A stretch of 32,404 bases of DNA, taken from Lachnospiraceae bacterium M18-1. Its GTDB lineage: Bacteria; Bacillota; Clostridia; Lachnospirales; Lachnospiraceae. Of this stretch, positions 16,026-23,858 are shown piece after piece. The DNA lies in contig KE159611.1 of NCBI GenBank assembly GCA_000403295.2, positions 341,435 to 373,838 on the forward strand, given 5' to 3'. The notes beneath the pieces were generated by a model. The model ran no database searches, was not told the DNA's origin, and saw nothing but the letters and a program-made list of their open reading frames with translations. Position 1 is the first letter of the stretch, and each line of letters begins with the position of its first letter. A program made the position numbers and the translations under genes.

Positions 16026-16278
16026 TAACATGCTGCTCTTTATACTACTATGCAACGATTCGTGTCACTCCAACCATTCTGCGGCATTTTCAATAAAAAA
16101 GGGATTCGTGGTTAGATTGCTGAGAATAATGCTGAATATGCTGTAAAGGCAATCAAAGAAATCTATGGTAAATTTGAAAATATACAAATGTTTCCTGGGA
16201 AACGGACATTTTTCCGTCCAATGGCCAGGCGGACAAATGTCCGCCCATATTAGAGTATAGAAAGAAGGAACGCCAAAG

Positions 16279-16317
16279 GAAGCTGTCCGCATGGTCAATT
16301 TTCATGCGGACAGCTTC
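16279..16317 (-). terminator. Second copy of the 39-bp terminator hairpin
   Basis: Identical to 14582-14620 over 39 bp. It lies 17 bp past the stop codon of the large surface-protein gene. The T tract after it is weaker (CCTTTGG) than in the first copy. Confidence 0.75.
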
Positions 16318-16334
16318 CTTATGAATACTTTTAT

Positions 16335-19300
16335 TTATCTTTTTCTTTTTTCGGCTTTGTCAAGATTTCTCTTATGGTCTATATACATCTTTGTGCCTGC
16401 TGCGCCTGATACGAGGATAAGCAGCCACCACCACCAGGACATCTTCATCTGATTTTCCTTCATATCGGACAATGGAACTTCTTCATCCGCAATGCTCTGC
16501 AGTTCTTCTGATGAATCTGCATGCTGAGCGGATTCTCCGGCATTCAGATCTGCCAGCGGAACGTCTTCGTCTTCAACGGTCCGAAGTTCATCCGCATCGG
16601 CTGCTGCAGTACCGGCTGTTCCTCCGATTCCTGCTGTACCTGCTCCTCCGCCGGTTCCAAGAGGTATCATTACGGCGCCGCCGGCTCCGGTTCCGCTGCC
16701 GGTTCCAGTTCCTCCTTCGGTTCCGGTTCCTCCTCCAGTTCCAGTTCCTCCTCCGGTTCCAGTTCCTCCTTCAGTTCCAGTTCCTCCTCCGGTTCCGATT
16801 CCTCCACCAGTTCCGGTTCCTCCTCCGGTTCCGCCGCCAGTTCCAGTTCCTCCTGTTCCAGTTCCTGGATCAGTATTGTATGCAAATACGGCATCTGCTG
16901 CTATTCGGGCACGTTGTGCTGCATCTCTTATACGAATCAGATTTGCTTCTGAAACACCTTTTGCTGCCAATGCGAACTCATAATCAGCAAGAGCTTTGGC
17001 ATAATCGTCCAGTAATTTCTGATATGCTTCTTCATTTTCCATTTTCTGCGCTGTTAAATTGGAAAGAGCATCTATTGCAGCAGCTACCTTGTCATAAGCA
17101 TTTGCAACGACACCTTTTATGCTCTGAGCGTCTTCACTCTTTTTCGCTGCTTGTTCTGCAATCCTTTTTGCTTCTGTTAATACGCCTTCTAAAGCTGATA
17201 CAGCTTCTTTTTTCATGATCTCTAATTTTTCTGCACCAATAAGCGCCGTCTCTTTATTTTCAGCATCTTGCTTAGCTGCACCCAGTTGTTCTTGAGCAGA
17301 TTTTGACCCTTTTATTGCTGTATCCCATTCATCCTTTGTCTTATTCATATTCTCTTGGGCCACGCATAATATATCTTGGGCTGCCTCAAAATTGTCTGCT
17401 ATTTCATCAGCAAGAGTCTTTGCATTTTGTGCTTTCGCATCGGCAAGTTGCTTCTCCTGTTCTGCTTTTTTTGCTTCTTGCTCTTTTTCATTTAAATTTT
17501 TTGCTGCTTTTTCTGCCTCTTCTGCCGCGTCTTTTGCTCTTTGTTCTTTTTCTTCTGCCTTTCTTTCTGCTTCTTCCGCTTCCTTTGCTGCGTCTTTTGC
17601 TTCTTGTTCTTTTTCTTTTGCCTCTCTTTCTGCTTCTTCCGCTTCCTTTGCCGCTTGTTGTGCTTGCTGTTTTCTTACTTCTGCTTCTTTTTGTGCACTC
17701 TCTGCTTTTTCTATTGCTTGTACCAGTTCTTCTGCTTTTTTCGCTGCCTCTGTCTGCGCTTGTTTTGCATCTTCTGCTGCAGCTTTTGCTTCCTGCTCTT
17801 TCTTTTCTGCCTCTATTTGTGCATTATTTGCTATCTCTGCTGCATCTTCTGCTTCCTGCTTTTTTGCTTCTGCTTCTTTTGCCGCCGTTTCTTTTTCATT
17901 GGCAGCTTTTTCTACAGCATCTCTTAGATTATTTGTCTTTTCCTGGTAGGTATCAGAACCGTCGTTAAACTCTTTGATTGGCAAGTAGCTTTCACCTTTA
18001 TCAGAAAAGGCGCCTGTATCATTATATGATATTGTCTCTTTTGATGTCTTTTTACTTTCTGATGAAAGATTATATACTTTTGAAATCCCCACCTTAGTAA
18101 CAACACCATTTTCATCAAGTTCAACTTTCACCTGTTTTCCACCTTGATAGTATCTCGTGATTCCTCCTTTTGTAATTGCAGTAAGTTCATATGAAACTGC
18201 TCCTAACGGTCCTGTATATCGGAACGTTTCTGTTATCACACCCACATTTACAGTATAGCCTTTTGTTTGATCTCCTGAAACTTGGTCACTATCAATCTTT
18301 TCATTTCCCAGCTTGTATACAGGAGTCCCTTTTTCAAATGTAACTGTTAAAGAAACATCACTATTATCTTTACTATTTTCAAATACCTGAGATTTTTTAA
18401 GAACCGTAATTTCTCCCGTTTCTCTATCCCACTCATAGTCAAAATATTCTGTCTGATGCACGCCATCCTTTTCATAGGTAACTTTTACATAATTGTTGTC
18501 ACCCTCATCCGATACCCACCCTGCAAAATTCAAATCATCCAGACTTTCAATATTGTTATTCTGCCTAAATGTATATTGAATGAGAATATTTGCCAACTCG
18601 TTGGCCTGTGTTATATGTGCCTCCCATGCATTTGAATTATCCTTATTTTTCTTCCATTCCTGGAATGCAGAATTTGTATTTTCTTTTTGTATCTGTGCCT
18701 GCTGAAAAAGGCTTTCAAGGATGTCATCTTTTGCCGCGTCAAAAGCATCTTGTGCATTTTTCAGTGTTTCTTCTGCTACACCTAATCCTTCAAAGGCCTT
18801 CCGTGCAGCTTCTTCTGCTTCTGCTTTATCCGCTTCTGCCCGAACGGCTTCGCTTCTTATCTGTTCAGCAGTTTGTTCTGCTTCAGCTTTATTTTCCGCT
18901 GCTTTTTGAGCTGCTTGTTCTGCTTCTTGAGCTGCTTGTTCTGCTTTAGCTCTATTTTCCGCTGCTTCTTGAGCTTCTTGAGCTGCTTCTTGAGCTGCTT
19001 GAGCCGCTTTGGCTTGATTCGCAGCTGCCTCTTCTGCATACTTCGACGCTTCTTGAGCTGCCTTTTCTGCCATTTCTTGTGCTTCTATCGCCTGTATCAA
19101 ATCTACTTCGGCTTTTTTTGCAGCCTCATCCGCCGCTTTTTTATCTGCCGCAGCCCGTTCTGCCGCTCCTTCCGCTTCCTGCACGGCCTGGTCTGCTACT
19201 TCTTTATCTGCCGCAGCCTGTTCTGCCGCAGCAGCCGTTTCTTCGGCAATTTTCTCTGCCATTTCCTTCTCTGCTCGCACATTTTCTAATTCATTTTCAG

Positions 19301-20369
19301 CAGCCTCAGCAGCCTTTTCCGCCGTTTCATAAGCGGTCTTTAACTCGTTCTCGTATTGAATCGCTGCGTTAAATGCATCTTCACGCTCGCTTAGCAGCGC
19401 ATCCGCTTCTTCTTTTGCTTTTTGAGCATCTCCTAATTCCTTCTGAGCCTGTTGTAAATCACCATATGCAGCATCCCATTCTCCTTGCGCCTTCTCAACG
19501 GCAGAATCCGCATCCTTTTTCGCCTGACCTGCTTTTGCCAGTTCTTCCTCTGCTAATCGAAGAGCTTTTATTGCTTCTTCACGTGCCGTCTCTGAATCTT
19601 GTCCGTCTGTAATCTCCTGCAGTTTTTTCCAAGCTTCTTCAGCTTTTGCCTTTGCATCCTCATACGCCTGCGTTGCTTTCTCTTTTTGATCCGTCAAAAA
19701 CTGAAGGGACGCTTCCGCTATTTCTATTTTCTGCTGTGCTTCAGCATCCGCTGCCTCCGCCTGGCCAAGAATACTTTCTGCCGCTGCAGCATTTGCTTGT
19801 GCCTGTTCCTTTGCTATTTGGGCGGCAGAACTACTTTCATATGTAACTGACTGCGCCTGTTCCGCAGCATTTGCATTTTCTTCAGCAGCCGTTGTATTCT
19901 CCTCATTTGCAGCTTCAGCAGCAGCATCTGCCGCTTCTTTCGCTTCAGAAATGTTCTCGGCTGATGTATCCAACAACCCAGATTCATCATCTATTACTGT
20001 ATCTAAATCTTCCTGAGCATTTTCTACTTCCTGATTCAGTTGATCCAATTCTTCTACTGAACTCTGCAGATTATCCACAGCCCCGGCAGATGCATCCAGC
20101 GAATTATTTATTCCATTGCCGGGTATTTCAGGAATCTCATCCTGCGCCTCTCCAATCGCTTCCTTTGCATCCTCAAGCGCCCCGCTCACCTCTGCATTCA
20201 ACGGTTCCGATTTCTCTTCTTCCTTCGGCTCTTCCATAGGATCCGGCTGATCCGGCATTTCAATATCGCCAGTCCCTGCTGCCAGTACAGGCGTGCAGGA
20301 AGTAACAAATGCAAGTACGCCGATTCCGATAGAATTTACGACCTTTTTGTTTACCAGTTTATTTTTCAT
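16335..20369 (-). CDS. Giant coiled-coil surface protein with C-terminal membrane anchor
   Basis: 1344 residues from the ATG at 20369 (GGAGGAGAG ribosome site). The signal sequence has either a signal-peptidase site after VLAA or a lipobox-like VTSC before it. Two very long Ala/Glu/Lys/Gln coiled-coil regions (about 18720-20050 and 17000-17930 in the DNA) flank a beta-rich globular module of some 220 residues (about 17960-18620), which has patterns such as VKVTYEKDGVHQTEYFDYEW. A Gly-Thr repeat tract follows, then a twice-repeated motif (DEDVPLADL and DEEVPLSDM), a WWWWLLILVSGAAG membrane segment and a basic tail. This is the plan of a Gram-positive stalk protein displaying a middle domain. 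Its ligand is unknown. The neighbouring regulator at 20551 may control it. Confidence 0.85.
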   Translation of the reverse strand: MKNKLVNKKVVNSIGIGVLAFVTSCTPVLAAGTGDIEMPDQPDPMEEPKEEEKSEPLNAEVSGALEDAKEAIGEAQDEIPEIPGNGINNSLDASAGAVDNLQSSVEELDQLNQEVENAQEDLDTVIDDESGLLDTSAENISEAKEAADAAAEAANEENTTAAEENANAAEQAQSVTYESSSAAQIAKEQAQANAAAAESILGQAEAADAEAQQKIEIAEASLQFLTDQKEKATQAYEDAKAKAEEAWKKLQEITDGQDSETAREEAIKALRLAEEELAKAGQAKKDADSAVEKAQGEWDAAYGDLQQAQKELGDAQKAKEEADALLSEREDAFNAAIQYENELKTAYETAEKAAEAAENELENVRAEKEMAEKIAEETAAAAEQAAADKEVADQAVQEAEGAAERAAADKKAADEAAKKAEVDLIQAIEAQEMAEKAAQEASKYAEEAAANQAKAAQAAQEAAQEAQEAAENRAKAEQAAQEAEQAAQKAAENKAEAEQTAEQIRSEAVRAEADKAEAEEAARKAFEGLGVAEETLKNAQDAFDAAKDDILESLFQQAQIQKENTNSAFQEWKKNKDNSNAWEAHITQANELANILIQYTFRQNNNIESLDDLNFAGWVSDEGDNNYVKVTYEKDGVHQTEYFDYEWDRETGEITVLKKSQVFENSKDNSDVSLTVTFEKGTPVYKLGNEKIDSDQVSGDQTKGYTVNVGVITETFRYTGPLGAVSYELTAITKGGITRYYQGGKQVKVELDENGVVTKVGISKVYNLSSESKKTSKETISYNDTGAFSDKGESYLPIKEFNDGSDTYQEKTNNLRDAVEKAANEKETAAKEAEAKKQEAEDAAEIANNAQIEAEKKEQEAKAAAEDAKQAQTEAAKKAEELVQAIEKAESAQKEAEVRKQQAQQAAKEAEEAEREAKEKEQEAKDAAKEAEEAERKAEEKEQRAKDAAEEAEKAAKNLNEKEQEAKKAEQEKQLADAKAQNAKTLADEIADNFEAAQDILCVAQENMNKTKDEWDTAIKGSKSAQEQLGAAKQDAENKETALIGAEKLEIMKKEAVSALEGVLTEAKRIAEQAAKKSEDAQSIKGVVANAYDKVAAAIDALSNLTAQKMENEEAYQKLLDDYAKALADYEFALAAKGVSEANLIRIRDAAQRARIAADAVFAYNTDPGTGTGGTGTGGGTGGGTGTGGGIGTGGGTGTEGGTGTGGGTGTGGGTGTEGGTGTGSGTGAGGAVMIPLGTGGGAGTAGIGGTAGTAAADADELRTVEDEDVPLADLNAGESAQHADSSEELQSIADEEVPLSDMKENQMKMSWWWWLLILVSGAAGTKMYIDHKRNLDKAEKRKR
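16680..16870 (-). repeat. 18-bp tandem repeats encoding Gly-Thr hexads
   Basis: Within the surface-protein gene, about ten imperfect units encode GTGTGG/GTEGG-type hexapeptides. The tract probably forms a flexible linker through the cell wall. Such arrays change in copy number by recombination or slippage. Confidence 0.8.
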
Positions 20370-20424
20370 TACTCTCCTCCTGAGCTCCTTATGACAAAAT
20401 AGTTTTTCTGAGTATCTGTCTCTC

Positions 20425-20430
20425 ATTATA
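20425..20430 (-). promoter_or_regulatory. Probable -10 element of the surface-protein gene
   Basis: A perfect TATAAT on the minus strand 56 bp upstream of the start codon. The best -35 (CAATTT, 17 bp away) is poor, which suggests activation by a regulator. Confidence 0.45.
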
Positions 20431-20483
20431 GCAAAGGGGGTGTCCTGCAAATTGCCTCATCACCGGTAAAAAAACATCTTATT

Positions 20484-20528
20484 TTTTAAAAAAAGCCCTT
20501 ACAAACCGTTTCATTCGGTTTAATAAGG
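20484..20528 (-). terminator. Terminator of the BTAD regulator gene
   Basis: Arms 20497-20508 and 20516-20528 pair with one bulge, and the minus strand continues into a T run (A7 at 20488-20494). It separates the regulator from the surface-protein promoter. Confidence 0.8.
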
Positions 20529-20550
20529 ACTTATCCGTATATAAATAATC

Positions 20551-21804
20551 TTAGAGCGCAGAACTCTTCAGTTCCTGCGTCAGGTCCGCATAATACCACA
20601 GGTCGCCTTTTCCATAATTCCTGGCATATGCATCCTCAATCCTCCGAAAGACCGCACTGCAGCATTCCAGTTCTGTTTTTGAAAGCATCAGAATAAAATG
20701 TCTGTTCCCATACCTTGTATAAGCATCACCGGCTCTCAGCGAATCTCCGATGGCAGACTTTAAAATCTGCATCTGCTCCGGAAGATTCATCCGCTTTGGA
20801 ATTTTCTTTTTCTGGCTTAATGTAAGAAACATCAGGATTGCCGAAATCCCGCTTCTTTCTTTGGATCGTACCATAAGCCGGCAATAGTCCACAAAGCTTG
20901 GATACGTGCAGTAATAGGCTCCTTTTATAGGATCCTTTTCAAAGAGAAGCTTTTCAATATCATTTTTCCGTCCCTGAAAAGCTCTGTCCATATCACACCA
21001 GCCGTTTATATCCCGAGGGTTTTTCATATGCTTTTCATCCAGAAGCTCCAGTGTCTCAAAACACTCCTGCATCTCCTCTGTAGGCGCGATGCTCATTTCC
21101 CGGGCATACAGCTCCGAGGTATCATTGTAGACCTTCAGCGCCTCTTCATATTGATATGCTTCAAGATAACAGCGGATCAGCTGAACCTGCCAGTTATCAA
21201 AAGGATAGAGGGCCGATGCTTTTAAATAAAGCGCTATCCTGTTCTGGTAATCCTTCTTTTCCTTAAAAATCTTATCCTGTTCCCGAACCGTCAGAACATA
21301 TAACTCTTTAAAATGCCTGCTTTTTTGGAAAAACCACGTTTCCGACATGTTGGCCGGAAGCAGTTCTCCGTTATATATTTCTTCTGCTCTGCAAAAAAGA
21401 GCGGTCCGTTCTGCCCCCCCCCGCACTTTTTTCGCCGTTTCCACAGTTTCTTCAAATACTTCTGTATCCAATACTACAGGAAAGTCCGGCTTAAACCGGC
21501 ACATGCCCTCCCGGATCTCGATGTATTCACTGTCAGGCAAGCCGCAGGAAACCATCTGGCGTTTCAGACGGTAAATGAGATTGTTCAGATTTTTATTGCT
21601 GTTTGCTGACGCCGCCTTTTCATTCCAGCCGTATAGCTGATCCATCAATTCATTTTTGGAGATTCCGCTCCGGCGGGATAGAAGCAGCATCTGAAGGAGC
21701 AGGAGAGATTTTGAACCTCCGATCTTATTCAATGCGATGGCTTCATCGCCGTAATACATTGAAAAGCCTCCAAGCATCTGTACGCGTAATTCTTTTTCTG
21801 CCAT
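20551..21804 (-). CDS. BTAD-domain transcriptional regulator with degenerate GGDEF-like C-terminus
   Basis: 417 residues. An OmpR-type winged helix (about 1-95: LRVQMLGGFSMYYGDEAIAL to NNLIYRLKRQM) is followed by a bacterial transcriptional-activation (BTAD) helical repeat domain (about 100-245), as in SARP-like activators. The final 120 residues contain AGDAYTRYGNRHFILML, which resembles the RYGGDEF loop of diguanylate cyclases but lacks its catalytic acidic residues, so it is probably a sensory or dimerisation remnant. A run of nine G in the coding strand (C9 at 21414-21422) lies in the BTAD part; a one-base slip would truncate the protein. It precedes the surface-protein gene on the same strand. 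Confidence 0.82.
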   Translation of the reverse strand: MAEKELRVQMLGGFSMYYGDEAIALNKIGGSKSLLLLQMLLLSRRSGISKNELMDQLYGWNEKAASANSNKNLNNLIYRLKRQMVSCGLPDSEYIEIREGMCRFKPDFPVVLDTEVFEETVETAKKVRGGAERTALFCRAEEIYNGELLPANMSETWFFQKSRHFKELYVLTVREQDKIFKEKKDYQNRIALYLKASALYPFDNWQVQLIRCYLEAYQYEEALKVYNDTSELYAREMSIAPTEEMQECFETLELLDEKHMKNPRDINGWCDMDRAFQGRKNDIEKLLFEKDPIKGAYYCTYPSFVDYCRLMVRSKERSGISAILMFLTLSQKKKIPKRMNLPEQMQILKSAIGDSLRAGDAYTRYGNRHFILMLSKTELECCSAVFRRIEDAYARNYGKGDLWYYADLTQELKSSAL

Positions 21805-21872
21805 GTCTGTAGATCTGCCTTCCTGCGCAAAAGCAGCTGACAGGTTATCATCCGCAGGCTCTCACGCTTTTA

Positions 21873-21928
21873 TTGATATCTTTTTCCGGAAAAGCTTTGG
21901 CATACCACAGGATCCGAAAAGATATTAA
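21873..21928. repeat. 12-bp inverted repeat upstream of the BTAD gene
   Basis: TTGATATCTTTT (21873-21884) pairs with AAAAGATATTAA (21917-21928), 11 of 12 positions. It may be a regulatory structure in the leader. No known riboswitch motif was recognised. Confidence 0.4.
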
Positions 21929-22000
21929 TAAAATTATAAGATATCCTTACTGACTATTCAACCAATATCAGCAGCAGATATTCCCATAAATAGAGTGAGC

Positions 22001-22148
22001 GTTACTGTTCACACCCTGACCAGGCGCTCACAGTAACGGCATCCAGCCCATTAAAAAGTCGCCTGCCGGCGAGGGGCTGGATGCCCGTCCCATCACTGAA
22101 TTGGCCGGATGCCGTGCAGCAAGTGCACGACACCGTGTGAACAGTAAC
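22001..22148 (+). repeat. Structured 148-bp repeat with 14-bp terminal inverted repeats
   Basis: Ends are GTTACTGTTCACAC (22001-22014) and its exact complement (22135-22148). Inside are hairpin A (22001-22008 with 22030-22037), hairpin B (22038-22049 with 22074-22085, containing a smaller inner hairpin), and hairpin C (CGTGCA with TGCACG near 22113-22129). The A-B unit recurs at 32288 with different stem sequences that still pair. Strand is given in the orientation A then B. Confidence 0.8.
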
Positions 22149-22161
22149 GCAGGATGACAGA

Positions 22162-22578
22162 CTACATTTCCTTTTGATACTTATACACATAGTACCATTC
22201 AATCATACATTTTATAGCGAAAATCCCGATCAGAAGGCCTGCAGGCCACAGCGGACCTTTGCCGAAGAATACAAGCGCTGCTGCCGCAAGAAGAGTCCAG
22301 TGGAGGAAATCCGCGCTTTTCGCTTTTGCGCGGCTGTGTATCAGAGTATTGCGCTCGTCCCTGCGTTCAATCTCCTGCTCCCGGGCCAGCTCCGGAAACT
22401 CCTTTTCATAGGAAATACGCTGCAGCCGGTTCAAACAGCCCGACTGCAAAATACTTCCCGCGATTATGCAGACGCCTCCATATCCACGCAGATTCCGGAT
22501 ACCAGAGATCACCCCGATAGACGCCAAAGCCACTCCGGCGAGCCACCCCGCGATCATCAGTCCTTTCTTATTCTTCAT
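22162..22578 (-). CDS. Small integral membrane protein
   Basis: 138 residues with two hydrophobic segments near each end (GLMIAGWLAGVALASIGVISGI, GYGGVCIIAGSIL; then FLHWTLLAAAALVFFG and WPAGLLIGIFAIKCMIEWYYVY). A charged middle contains EREIRRDERNTLI-type sequence (here IERRDERNTLIHSRAKAKS), reminiscent of small DUF2178-like membrane proteins often found beside HTH regulators. Function unknown. A GAGGGAGAA ribosome site precedes the ATG at 22578. A consensus promoter with an inverted-repeat operator lies just upstream. Confidence 0.75.
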   Translation of the reverse strand: MKNKKGLMIAGWLAGVALASIGVISGIRNLRGYGGVCIIAGSILQSGCLNRLQRISYEKEFPELAREQEIERRDERNTLIHSRAKAKSADFLHWTLLAAAALVFFGKGPLWPAGLLIGIFAIKCMIEWYYVYKYQKEM

Positions 22579-22619
22579 AGTTCTCCCTCCTCACATATAA
22601 AATTCCCCTCCCGCAAAAA

Positions 22620-22679
22620 GGAAAGTGTGCTTTACAAAAAGTATAACATCCACTCAATGCAATGTCAAGCACACTTTCC
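22620..22679 (-). promoter_or_regulatory. Consensus promoter flanked by an 11-bp inverted-repeat operator
   Basis: TTGACA (22663-22668) and TATACT (22640-22645) are 17 bp apart on the minus strand. Exact inverted copies of GGAAAGTGTGC lie on both sides, at 22620-22630 and 22669-22679. This layout suggests a repressor gripping both ends of the promoter; the regulator gene is not adjacent. Confidence 0.75.
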
Positions 22680-22706
22680 AAATCCATACATTCGAAGGTT
22701 ACTATT

Positions 22707-22720
22707 GTTACTGTTCACAG
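22707..22720 (-). repeat. Solo repeat end (GTTACTGTTCACAG)
   Basis: Fourteen bases match the terminal repeat of the 148-bp element at 13 positions, with no recognisable interior. It lies between the promoter at 22620 and the stop codon at 22725. Confidence 0.45.
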
Positions 22721-22724
22721 ATCA

Positions 22725-23858
22725 TCAATCCTGTTTTTTCTGAATCCCCATGCCGAAAACTGAAATGATACACAGCACACAGTTAAAAATTCCGGCTCCG
22801 ATCACCTGCCGCCACGTCTGATAAATATTCTGCCAAACGGGAAATTCCTGATGTAAGGCAAGCTCTCCGATCTGTTTTGCCTTTTCCTCGAAAATGCGGC
22901 TGAAAAAATCGAAGTCAGACCAGTATGAGGGCAGATAATCGCTGCCGGGCGCTGCGTACCGGATCCCAAGCCACATGATCCCAGCCGCCGCTCCCATGCC
23001 TGCCGCAGTCATCCATTTCTGATGCATTCTCTTTCCCAAAATGATTCCTGCAAACATAAGAACCAGGCCGAGTATGCTGAAATAAATAAAACATGCCGTC
23101 ACATAGAATAGCTGGCCGTCCATCTTTTGACCGCCTGCGCTGCCAAATGATGCTTCTATCCGGCTGAACATTAAATTGGAGGACTGTCCGTTTTGTTTTT
23201 TCCGGACTGCCGCTCCGTCAAACCCACCTCCGTCATTTCCGGTAATTGCTGCTTCTCCGGACCCAGCGCTTCCTCCGGCGGCTGACCCTGCGCCGATTCC
23301 GTCACTGTCTTTTTCTGAAACCGGCTCTCTGCCGGATTCCCCGGAAGGGATCACACAAATCTTCCGATTTCCACTCAGCACTCCGATGATCCTCCAACCT
23401 GTTCCATTGATCTGAATTTCCATTCCCAATACATTTTCCGAACCAAACAACATCCGGACGGTATCGAGATCCAGCAGACATACGTGATCCTCATTTTTCA
23501 TAAAATATCTTCCGCAGATCAGTTCCTTCCCGAAAACTGCTTCGGGCTGTCCCTTGATCCAATAGCAGGAAACCTTCTGTTCGCGCCCGGTCTGTTCGGC
23601 TGTAATTATGATCTCTTTCAGGGATTTCCAAATGGCAGCCTGACAGAAAATCTCATTTTGTTTCTCCTCTCCGCCCTCGCCGCTTCTCTCAAACTGCTCC
23701 CACGCGGAGACAGTCAGGCTTCCCTCCGGGTAGCAAAGAAAGATCATATCTGCCCAGTCTTTCAGTAAGTGCAGCCGGGACACCGCAAACATATTTACAA
23801 GAGAAAAGAAAAGCATCACAAGGAGCACATACTTGTATTTTAGAAAAATCACTTTCAT
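22725..23858 (-). CDS. MacB/FtsX-like membrane protein
   Basis: 377 residues. A first membrane segment (VLLVMLFFSLVNMFAV) is followed by a large extracellular domain of about 220 residues carrying the MacB-type pattern GRYFMKNEDHVCLLD...LFGSENVLG...INGTGWRIIGVL. A Gly/Ser/Asp-rich linker (about 195-235) follows, then three more membrane segments. This is the topology of MacB/FtsX permeases, which work with an ATPase and an HlyD/MacA adaptor; the adaptor is the preceding gene, with which it shares an ATGA stop/start overlap. No ATPase gene is present in the operon. The sequence is divergent enough that the family call rests mostly on topology and context. Confidence 0.65.
   Translation of the reverse strand: MKVIFLKYKYVLLVMLFFSLVNMFAVSRLHLLKDWADMIFLCYPEGSLTVSAWEQFERSGEGGEEKQNEIFCQAAIWKSLKEIIITAEQTGREQKVSCYWIKGQPEAVFGKELICGRYFMKNEDHVCLLDLDTVRMLFGSENVLGMEIQINGTGWRIIGVLSGNRKICVIPSGESGREPVSEKDSDGIGAGSAAGGSAGSGEAAITGNDGGGFDGAAVRKKQNGQSSNLMFSRIEASFGSAGGQKMDGQLFYVTACFIYFSILGLVLMFAGIILGKRMHQKWMTAAGMGAAAGIMWLGIRYAAPGSDYLPSYWSDFDFFSRIFEEKAKQIGELALHQEFPVWQNIYQTWRQVIGAGIFNCVLCIISVFGMGIQKKQD

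Noticed and set aside
16065..16298. A 77-aa minus-strand frame and a plus-strand stretch reading IAENNAEYAVKAIKEIYGKF
   Set aside because: Neither has a start with a ribosome site. The plus stretch looks protein-like but is about 50 residues with a stop directly before it; at most a remnant of an unidentified gene.
14582..16317. The paired 39-bp hairpins as terminal repeats of an insertion sequence
   Set aside because: They are in direct orientation, work as terminators at equal distance from two stop codons, and no transposase lies between them.
16680..16870. The regular 18-bp units as a CRISPR array
   Set aside because: There are no unique spacers and the units keep a continuous reading frame encoding Gly-Thr hexads.
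16472..17968. Long plus-strand frames rich in Leu, Phe or Ser
   Set aside because: They mirror the repetitive Ala/Glu/Lys and Gly/Thr codons of the surface protein and have biased composition and no ribosome sites.
21873..21928. A riboswitch upstream of the BTAD gene
   Set aside because: Only one imperfect hairpin is visible and none of the conserved cores I know (c-di-GMP, SAM, cobalamin, purine) is present.
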